Shown here: positions 49,450 to 55,999 of the stretch, in pieces
Position numbering within the stretch: position 1 is the first letter of the stretch
Layout: each line of letters begins with the position of its first letter
NCBI GenBank assembly: GCA_963707145.1
Contig: CAVPOQ010000003.1
Location: forward strand, 124,001-188,000
DNA length: 64,000 nt
Direction: 5' to 3'
Source of the DNA: RPQJ01 sp963707145
GTDB taxonomy: Bacteria; Pseudomonadota; Gammaproteobacteria; Steroidobacterales; Steroidobacteraceae
Program-made: the position numbers and the translations under genes
The notes under the pieces: model-generated
Databases searched by the model: none
What the model was told of the DNA's origin: nothing
The model's input: only the letters and a program-made list of their open reading frames with translations

Positions 49450-51297
49450 TCACAGGCTCCACGTCAGGCGAATCTTCGCCGTGGCATTGGGCTCCAGGAA
49501 CCCCACGTTGTTCGAGATCACGTGCCACCACAGGTCGGCCGCTGCGCCGCCAGACAGCGACAGCGTGTCCAGATCATAGGTCCACGACGAGGGCACGTTG
49601 ATGGACTGGCCGTACTTGTAGCGGCTGCCATCAGGGTTGAAGACCTCCACGTAGGATAGCTGCAGCACATTGCCCGGCTTGGCGTGGGCCAGGATCTTGA
49701 ACCTGCGGCCGCTGGTGGTCTTGCCGGCGATGACGGCGTACCGCAGCAGCCGCGAATCCACCGCGCTGGTGGCCAGCGTCATGGCCCCGATCTGGGCCGC
49801 CGTCAGGCCGGCCAGGTTGTAGCCGATGCAGGCCGAAGCGCCGTTTCGCGGCACAAGAAAGTGAATGCCGGGGCTCACGCCTTCCCACCAGAAATCGGCA
49901 TTGGTGCTGGTCTCGCGGCCAGTGTCCAGATCGCACAGATAGCTGCTGCGGATTATCAGGGTGTCGGTTTCGAGATGAAGGCTTCCATTGGCGTTATAAA
50001 CGCGCAGATTGCGCAGGTAGAGATTGTCGCCAGCATAGGCTTCGGCCACCGCCAAGCGACCCGAAGAGGTCTTGAAGAACACCACTGCGGCACGCAGGCT
50101 GGCCCGGCTGATCTTCGCCGTGCCATAGGGTGCGGTGACCAGCTTGCGGGGCGGGGCCGCCGGCGGCGCGGCCGGCACCACGGATTCAACCACGAAGCCG
50201 TACTTGGCACAGGAGCGGAAGAAATTGTAGCTGAAGTAGCCGTAACCGCTATGGCCCCAGCCGCTGTTCCAGCTGTTCTTGACGATGAAGTACTGCTGGG
50301 TGCGGTTATAGCCGACGATGAGCATTGCATGGCCGGCCGTTCCAACCGGGGTGCCGTTGGAGTCGAGTAGCGGGTCGAGGACGCCATTGTTGTCCTTGTC
50401 GTCCCACGAGGCATGACAGCCGAAGACCACGTTGTAGCCCTGGTACAGCAGGGCCTCCAGGTAGCGCGTGTTCTTGATGCTCTCGCCGGTCAGTCCCTTG
50501 TCTTCGATGATCTTGTAGTTGCCAATGCCGAAGGCCTGGTTGGCCACGGCCGCGGCCGGCGGGTGGTAGGTGCCCGCGACCACCCTTGCGTCGATGGTGG
50601 CCTGGCTGGGGATGTAGGGCCACTGCGATTCAACGCACACGCGGCCATCGCTGCGCGCCAGGAAGGGAGCCCCGTCGGTGGTCCTTAGGCCCGAGTCCTG
50701 ATTGTGCGGTTTGCCCAGGAAGACATTGAACTTGAAGTGCGTGTACTGCTCGGACAGGTTGTCGTTGATGTGCGCAAAGGCTTCCAGCAGGCCCATGCAG
50801 GCATGCGAGACGCAGGTGCCGCGCCCGCCCTGGTCCTTCACCGGCGACTGGTTCACGCGGTGGTCGATGACGGACGGCAGATCGGCTGAATCGCCGTCGG
50901 ACCGCGCGGACTCGGGTGCCAGCAGACCGCGGTCCTGGGCAAAGTAGGCCGCGAACTTCTCCAGCTTCTTTTCGATCGGCTTGGCAGCCTTCTTGTCGGC
51001 CTCGGTCAGCTTGGGCGTGTAGTCGAAGTCCTTCGGGCTGATCAGCGTGATGTCGACCAGTTCGTACTGCGGCTCGCCCCGCGTGACGCTGGCCGCGGCA
51101 ACCGTATTGGGGTCGTCGTCGATGTCCAGCGTGCCGGCCATCGACCGTGCTGTGCGCCGCATGGCGCGGAACACGTAGCGCCCGTCGTCCTTCTTGATGA
51201 AGCGCTCGTCGCCGATCTCACGCAGCATCGGACGCGAGGCCGCTACGAGCGCCTGCAGTTCTTCGGGCTTGAGTGTGCTCTTGTTGCTGGTGGGCAT
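49450..51297 (-). CDS. C1 (papain-fold) cysteine peptidase with duplicated C-terminal domain
   Basis: 615 residues from ATG 51297. No signal peptide is visible. Residues 1-140 form a charged N-terminal region that may act as a propeptide. The catalytic domain has oxyanion Gln156 and Cys162 (SPVKDQGGRGTCVSHACMGL), His323 (TAGHAMLIVGYN) and Asn341 (FIVKNSWNSGWGHSGYGYF). A loop DDKDNNGVLDPLLDSNG before the His looks like a calcium-binding EF-hand-type loop. After residue 390 two related beta domains of about 100 residues follow (compare KTSSGRLAVAEAYAGDNLYL with KTTSGRRFKILAHAKPGNVL; each ends with a WW block). Possibly an effector or surface enzyme; the substrate is unknown. Confidence 0.88.
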   Translation of the reverse strand: MPTSNKSTLKPEELQALVAASRPMLREIGDERFIKKDDGRYVFRAMRRTARSMAGTLDIDDDPNTVAAASVTRGEPQYELVDITLISPKDFDYTPKLTEADKKAAKPIEKKLEKFAAYFAQDRGLLAPESARSDGDSADLPSVIDHRVNQSPVKDQGGRGTCVSHACMGLLEAFAHINDNLSEQYTHFKFNVFLGKPHNQDSGLRTTDGAPFLARSDGRVCVESQWPYIPSQATIDARVVAGTYHPPAAAVANQAFGIGNYKIIEDKGLTGESIKNTRYLEALLYQGYNVVFGCHASWDDKDNNGVLDPLLDSNGTPVGTAGHAMLIVGYNRTQQYFIVKNSWNSGWGHSGYGYFSYNFFRSCAKYGFVVESVVPAAPPAAPPRKLVTAPYGTAKISRASLRAAVVFFKTSSGRLAVAEAYAGDNLYLRNLRVYNANGSLHLETDTLIIRSSYLCDLDTGRETSTNADFWWEGVSPGIHFLVPRNGASACIGYNLAGLTAAQIGAMTLATSAVDSRLLRYAVIAGKTTSGRRFKILAHAKPGNVLQLSYVEVFNPDGSRYKYGQSINVPSSWTYDLDTLSLSGGAAADLWWHVISNNVGFLEPNATAKIRLTWSL

Positions 51298-51490
51298 GAC
51301 CGATTTCTCCTCGGGAACGCTCGTCTGGAAGGGGTTGCCTCGAAGGCACAGGCTGACCCTGCGGGTTGGCCCGCGCCATCCCTGATCACGCTGAGACTCC
51401 GACCGGCAGGAGCAACGAAACGATGGCGGGCGCTATACCGGCCGCGGCACGACCGGGCTGCTATTTCGAGCGTACTCGGTCCGTCGGCCA

Positions 51491-51517
51491 TGGCTATCAC
51501 CCGAACGGGTGATTCAC
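51491..51517 (+). repeat. Hairpin repeat, left copy
   Basis: Contains the hairpin ATCACCCGAACGGGTGAT (8-base arms) followed by TCAC. The 22 bases 51496-51517 recur exactly, inverted, at 52394-52415; with the flanking TGG the match is 25 of 27. It lies upstream of the secreted-protein gene. Confidence 0.85.
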
Positions 51518-51574
51518 ACGGATTCCAGACCGGGCGCAGACTCCAGTTGGGGTTCCATTGCGAAGGATGGAGAC

Positions 51575-52279
51575 ATGCGTATCCGGCAACGATGGCACGC
51601 TCTGTTCACGGTAGTGCTCCTCGCGTTCGCGATGCCACTGGGCGCACAGACCGCGACGCCGGGCTACTCGATGGAGGAGATCCTGGAGGCATTTGGGGCG
51701 ATCGACAACGCCGCCGATTATTCGCAGCTTCTTGCCGCCATGACGCAGTACGAGGCGCTGCTGGCATCCGCGCAGGTACGCGAGCTGGTGGATCAGCGCC
51801 TGGCATCGCCGCAGCTGGACGACGCGGAGCGCAACTACATGCAGTTCGCACGAGCGACCGTGCACGATGTCGCTCGGTACGGCGCGGAAATCGCCGCGCA
51901 ACTCGCTGCAATTCGCTATATCGCTCGCGCCGCGATGGTGGCACAGACGCCGGCGCAACTGGCCGCGGTGCTCGACCTGTTCGCACCGCTCTCACGGGTC
52001 ATGAACGCGCAGATGGTACGCGCCGCGCTGCAACAGCCCGCGGGGGGTTGGCCGGATGAATTGCTGCCGCTGATGGAACAACTGGGGCAGGATTGGCCTG
52101 CATACGGAGCGCAGGCTGCGGCGATGCGCATGGCGGCGACGGCGAGCGCCGACACTCAGGCTGGAGCGGGGACCGGGCAACCTACTGCCGCCGGCACTTT
52201 CGAAGACCGTGCCGCTGAGTCGATTATCAATATGGGTGAATCGGTGCCGGATGGTCTCATCTACATCCCGAGCGAGTGA
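51575..52279 (+). CDS. Secreted Ala-rich helical protein, 234 residues
   Basis: Not recognised. ATG 51575 has GGAG six bases upstream. Signal peptide MRIRQRWHALFTVVLLAFAM, cleavage probably after LGAQTA. The mature protein is strongly helical and Ala/Gln-rich (SQLLAAMTQYEALLASAQVR; QLAAVLDLFAPLSRVMNAQM), with no Cys and a short Gly/Thr/Ala linker before the C-terminal GESVPDGLIYIPSE. The gene is bracketed by inverted copies of a 22-base hairpin repeat (51496 and 52394), which suggests it moves, or is terminated, as a unit. It is divergent from the C1 peptidase gene. Confidence 0.7.
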   Translation: MRIRQRWHALFTVVLLAFAMPLGAQTATPGYSMEEILEAFGAIDNAADYSQLLAAMTQYEALLASAQVRELVDQRLASPQLDDAERNYMQFARATVHDVARYGAEIAAQLAAIRYIARAAMVAQTPAQLAAVLDLFAPLSRVMNAQMVRAALQQPAGGWPDELLPLMEQLGQDWPAYGAQAAAMRMAATASADTQAGAGTGQPTAAGTFEDRAAESIINMGESVPDGLIYIPSE

Positions 52280-52393
52280 TGCATGCGGGCTGTGACGCTG
52301 CAATCGGCCCTGACGCGTGCCGGGCATTGCCGCAGACGGGGTGGCGGGCGCGACTCAACGAGGCTTTCGCATTGCGAGGTGCCACCCAGTAAC

Positions 52394-52420
52394 GTGAATC
52401 ACCCGTTCGGGTGATGTCCA
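52394..52420 (-). repeat. Hairpin repeat, right copy (inverted)
   Basis: Reverse complement of the left copy: GTGA followed by ATCACCCGTTCGGGTGAT, then GTCCA. It is identical over 22 bases to 51496-51517. It lies 115 bases after the end of the secreted-protein gene. Confidence 0.85.
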
Positions 52421-52537
52421 GATCCCGCCATGGCGACTGCTCCACGCGGTAAAGCCGATGCACTGCGTGCAGAAACATATGCTCCGTGAGCGGAGCGCCG
52501 CGATTCACCGATTGGGATCCGATGATTGAGGCGTGCA

Positions 52538-53169
52538 ATGACATTCTCCGATAGGGCTCTGAGGCTGATCCTCGACTTCGAAGGCCTCAATCAGCCCGGC
52601 AAGTGGCCTGGCGGGAGTTCCGGGATTACGCTCGGTTACGGTTATGACCTCGGCCACGTCACCGCTTCCCAGTTCGCCGAGGACTGGGCCGGTGCTTCAC
52701 ACACGCTGAGACGTCTCGCCTCGAACGGGCCATCGGCAGAACCGGCGCGGCGGCCCAGGCGCTCGCTCCGTCGCCCGCCAGTATCAAGTGCAAGGCTGCG
52801 GACGCCCGACGGGTGCTGCTAGGAGTGTCGATTCCGGTCTACGTGGAACGGACCCGCAAGGCCCTGCCGGGTTTTGACCTGCTGCCGCTCGACGTGCAGG
52901 GCGCGCTCGTCGAGTCCTCGATGGCGGCGCTGCTGCGCGCGCTCCGGGGCGTCCCGCGCGAACTCTCCAGACGACTGAAGACAGTGCGCCCCAAACGCAA
53001 GACACGATCGGCAGCGAAGACGAGATCGCAGAGCCGCAGTGTGACGTCGCGGCCCACCAGGCAGAGCGCTCGCGGGACGACGCACTCGACCTCACGCAAG
53101 CGCCCTGCGCAACACTCTCGATCCCGGAGGAAGCCGACGGCAAAGAAGGCAGGGCATCGGCCGAGATGA
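52538..53169 (+). pseudogene. Degraded lysozyme-like (pesticin/T4 type) gene
   Basis: ATG 52538 with GAGG six bases upstream gives MTFSDRALRLILDFEGLNQP, with a catalytic-type Glu (DFEG), then GGSSGITLGYGYDLGHVT: the start of a phage-type muramidase fold. Near 52690 a missing base shifts the frame; the other frame continues ERAIGRTGAAAQALAPSPAS, RRVLLGVSIPVYVERTRKAL and FDLLPLDVQGALV, as the family should. After that the similarity stops, and the frame runs into a Lys/Arg/Ser-rich tail (TVRPKRKTRSAAKTRSQSRS) to 53169. The tail may be a wrong-frame artefact; the alternative frame is acidic. Probably non-functional. Confidence 0.55.
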
Positions 53170-53276
53170 CTGCGGACAGCACTTTCAAACGCCCCTGATT
53201 GCCGCCGCGGGCTGCTGCCTGGAGGCCGGAAGCCTGGAGCGGATACGCTGCGCGACAGGCAGCCACGGGCCCCTGA

Positions 53277-53537
53277 TCAGCCAGTCAGCCCGGCGCTGCT
53301 GCGCCCGCTGACCCGCTTCAGGCGCTTCGCCCACCTCATCGCCACATGGCGTGGCACGGGGCGGGCGGGCTGGTCGGCGCCCGCCTCTGCCACCTTGCCG
53401 ACCTTGCTGCGTCGCACCGGCGTGATCGCCGCTCGCAGACTGCTGTGCGGCGCAATCACACCGTGGTACCGCGTCAGGTGCATCCGCGGCGGCGGCACCA
53501 GCACGTTCTCGCTGGTCGCACGCTGGAGCGTCGGCCG
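53277..53537 (-). pseudogene. IS91-family transposase fragment, C-terminal part
   Basis: The readable part begins ENVLVPPPRMHLTRYHGVIA and continues PHSSLRAAITPVRR to PVPRHVAMRWAKRLKRVSGR before a stop at 53277. In IS91-family transposases this is the stretch LVPPPR..LTRFHGVFAPHSKLRA...WAKRLKRVFGI. The C-terminal Cys-rich end is lost. It picks up exactly where the 48847-49122 fragment ends, but lies on the wrong side of it for a simple insertion into one gene (both on the minus strand). It ends 36 bases before the oxidoreductase stop. Confidence 0.75.
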
Positions 53538-53572
53538 CCCTGTGACGGAGGACCGGCGGGCCCGGACGTCTG

Positions 53573-54580
53573 CTACGCGTCCGCGACTTTCAGCACGAGC
53601 TTGCCGGTATTCTCGCCCTTGAACAGCTTCAGCAGGGTCTCCGGGAAGGTCGCCAGGCCCTCGACGACGTCCTCGCGCGTCTTGAGCTGTCCCGTGGCCA
53701 TCCAGCCGGCCATTTCCCGTGCGGCCTCGCCGTAGCGGCTGGCGTAGTCGAAGACCACCATGCCGGTCATCGAGGCCCGGTTGACGAGCAGCGACAGGTA
53801 GTTGCTCGGCCCATTGATCCTGGCTTCGTTGTACTGGGAGATGGCTCCGCAGATGACGATGCGTGCATGCATCGCGAGCTGCGTGAGCACGGCATCGAGG
53901 ATCTCGCCGCCGACGTTGTCGAAGTAGACGTCGACGCCTTTCGGGCAGTGCTGCTTGAGGGCAGCCTTCACGTCCTCGTGCTTGTAGTCGATGGCGGCGT
54001 CGAAACCGATCGAGCGCAGGTACTCGCACTTGTCGGGGCCACCGGCAATGCCGACCACGCGGCAGCCTTTGATCTTCGCGACCTGGCCGACGACCTGCCC
54101 GACGGCACCGGCGGCACCCGAGACGACCACGGTGTCGCCCTGCTTCGGCCGCCCGACGTCCAGCAGCCCGAAGTACGCGGTCATGCCCGGCATGCCGAGC
54201 GTGCCGAGGTACACCGGCAGCGGCACGAGCCTTGGATCCACCTTGGTCAGGCCCTTCCCCCTGGCGACCGCGTATTCCTGCACACCCAGCAGGCCGACGA
54301 CATGCTCACCGACCGCGATGCCCGGATCGCGGGAGCTGATCACGCGCCCAACCCCACCGGCGCGCATGACCTCGCCAATGGCAACCGGCGGGATGTAAGA
54401 CTTGCCCTCGTTCATCCAGCCGCGCATGGCCGGATCGAGCGAGAGATACAGGATCTTGACCAGCACCTCGCCGTCGCCCGGCTCCGGCACCGGCGCTGCC
54501 ACGTACTCGAAGTCGCTGCGCTCAACCATGCCGACGGGACGGCGGGCGAGCTTGAACTGGTGGTTGACGGGTGCATTCAT
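53573..54580 (-). CDS. NADP-dependent MDR-family oxidoreductase
   Basis: 335-residue zinc-free medium-chain reductase of the CurA/leukotriene B4 dehydrogenase type: LARRPVGMVERSDFEYVAAP and LYLSLDPAMRGWMNEGKSY at the start, nucleotide-binding VVVSGAAGAVGQVVGQVAK, YFDNVGGEILDAVL, and the end ENTGKLVLKVADA. Such enzymes reduce the C=C bond of enones with NADPH. The start is ATG 54580. The gene appears intact and is the first after the mobile remnants. Confidence 0.92.
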   Translation of the reverse strand: MNAPVNHQFKLARRPVGMVERSDFEYVAAPVPEPGDGEVLVKILYLSLDPAMRGWMNEGKSYIPPVAIGEVMRAGGVGRVISSRDPGIAVGEHVVGLLGVQEYAVARGKGLTKVDPRLVPLPVYLGTLGMPGMTAYFGLLDVGRPKQGDTVVVSGAAGAVGQVVGQVAKIKGCRVVGIAGGPDKCEYLRSIGFDAAIDYKHEDVKAALKQHCPKGVDVYFDNVGGEILDAVLTQLAMHARIVICGAISQYNEARINGPSNYLSLLVNRASMTGMVVFDYASRYGEAAREMAGWMATGQLKTREDVVEGLATFPETLLKLFKGENTGKLVLKVADA

Positions 54581-54691
54581 GAGGGCATCTCCAGGGGTCC
54601 GGCGGACCCCGACTGCGTTGCGTGAGCGATCGGCCGACGATACGCCACGGCCGAGTCCGGCGCGAATCGTCCGTAAGCCCTCGAGCAGCGG

Positions 54692-55336
54692 CTACTTCGG
54701 ACGCTTCAGATACGCCTGCAGAACGGGCTTGAGCTGGTTCTGCTGCAGCAGCCGGTCGGTCAAGGCCATCGACCGGTTGACCTCGTCGAGTGACATCTGG
54801 TTGGCGAGGCTCTGGCGGTTGCGCGCCGCCGTACTGTTCTTGTTGCTATCGAAAGCGACGGAGACGTTGTAGAGCGCGAGCGCAAGAACCTTGTCCTGTG
54901 GGACGCCACGACCCGTGGCGTAGAGCACGCCGAGATTGCTGAGCGCATCGATGTCACCGCTCTCCGCCGCCGGTCGGTACCAGCGCGCTGCCTCGGCGTA
55001 GTTCACGGGCATGCCGATGCCGTGCTCGTACATCGCTCCGAGGTTGAACTGCGCGTCGGTGTTGCCCTGCTCCGCCGCCTTCCGGTACCAGGCCGCGGCC
55101 TTCGGCAGGTCCTTTGGCATGCCGAAGCCATTCTCGGCCATGACCCCCATCGCGTACTGGCTGCGCGGGTCGCCCTTCTCGACGAGCGGCTTCAGCTCCT
55201 TGAGCGCCAGCGGGTAGTCGCCTTTGTCGAAGGCGGCTGTCGCCCGCTCGAAGTCCGCGCGCGCCGGCATCGCCACGGCCAGGACCAGGGCCAGAACAAA
55301 GGCCAGTGCTGCCATCGACAGCCGACTCCAATACAT
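54692..55336 (-). CDS. Periplasmic Sel1-repeat protein
   Basis: 214 residues from ATG 55336. Signal peptide MYWSRLSMAALAFVLALVLA, cleavage near PARA. At least three Sel1-like repeats follow: GDPRSQYAMGVMAENGFGMP, GNTDAQFNLGAMYEHGIGMP, GDIDALSNLGVLYATGRGVP, each with the usual A.WYRKAAEQG helix. Sel1 proteins act as scaffolds in stress or envelope processes; the partner is unknown. It is transcribed with the oxidoreductase after a 111-base gap and follows the yheU-like gene by 59 bases. Confidence 0.9.
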   Translation of the reverse strand: MYWSRLSMAALAFVLALVLAVAMPARADFERATAAFDKGDYPLALKELKPLVEKGDPRSQYAMGVMAENGFGMPKDLPKAAAWYRKAAEQGNTDAQFNLGAMYEHGIGMPVNYAEAARWYRPAAESGDIDALSNLGVLYATGRGVPQDKVLALALYNVSVAFDSNKNSTAARNRQSLANQMSLDEVNRSMALTDRLLQQNQLKPVLQAYLKRPK

Positions 55337-55395
55337 CACAGGTCCTCTTCCGGCGGTGCGCACGGGGATGCGCGAGTCTGCCCGACTCCGCTCGT

Positions 55396-55632
55396 TTACC
55401 CAACCCGGCCCCGGGCGCGGGGATCTGGCTTGGCGACCACGATCGTCACGCTCGAGTCGAGCGGATCAAACAGGATGCGCGCTTCGCCCCGCTCCAGCTG
55501 ACGCATGACGGCCGCGACCTTGTCCTCGTGGGACACATCCCGCTCCCCATAGTCCGTTCCCTCGCGCAGCACGAAGGACTCGATCACACCGCGCAGCGCG
55601 TCCTCGGACAGCTCGCCGTGCGGCACAGCCAC
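55396..55632 (-). CDS. yheU: UPF0270 family protein YheU
   Basis: 78 residues. GTG 55632 is chosen because its product (AVPHGELSEDALRGVIESFV) aligns from the first residue with E. coli YheU (MLIPWQDLSPETLE...). The core LREGTDYGERDVSHEDKVAA and VMRQLERGEARILFDPLDSS is well conserved. The function is unknown; the small soluble fold is widespread in Gammaproteobacteria. The frame is open further upstream, and GTG 55674 is an alternative start. Confidence 0.88.
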   Translation of the reverse strand: MAVPHGELSEDALRGVIESFVLREGTDYGERDVSHEDKVAAVMRQLERGEARILFDPLDSSVTIVVAKPDPRARGRVG

Positions 55633-55670
55633 GGGCGGCGGCCGCTCCCGGTCGTCCTCCCACCAGTCGC

Positions 55671-55790
55671 TCACGCGGCGCCCCCGGTCTTCCCGGCTGC
55701 CAGGCCATGCGAGCCTCGGCGAGGGCGCCCGCAGTGATCCAGTACCGGGGGCGCAATCAGGACGAGGGGCACCAGGACTCTCCAACGCAT
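55671..55790 (-). CDS. Possible 39-residue signal-peptide-like ORF
   Basis: MRWRVLVPLVLIAPPVLDHC followed by a basic tail. The stop (TGA 55671-55673) overlaps an alternative GTG start of yheU at 55674. It has a positively charged start and a hydrophobic core. It is too short to judge and may be non-coding. Nothing else is seen between 55791 and the start of the DUF349 gene at 56000. Confidence 0.2.
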   Translation of the reverse strand: MRWRVLVPLVLIAPPVLDHCGRPRRGSHGLAAGKTGGAA

Positions 55791-55999
55791 GCTCATTCTC
55801 CGCATCGCGGCGGCAGGGAGCGTCCAACGTACCATCCCGACGGATGCGCCGCATTCGATCGAGCGCCTTCCCCGCCCGGCCCATCCAACCGCGGCCTGTG
55901 CCTGCCAGCCCGCGGCGCCAGCCCGGCGCTGCTCCCGAAACGGCGGGCAGGTAAGATGGCGGGCGCGCTCAATGGGCCCGCAGGAGCCCGAGTCTCACG

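Noticed and set aside
52922..53169. Histone-like basic protein encoded by the tail of the lysozyme-like gene
   Set aside because: The stretch reads equally well as an acidic peptide in another frame, and neither resembles a known family.
53346..53735. Plus-strand frames near 53.4 kb
   Set aside because: Antisense to the IS91 fragment and the oxidoreductase; the minus-strand reading is meaningful.
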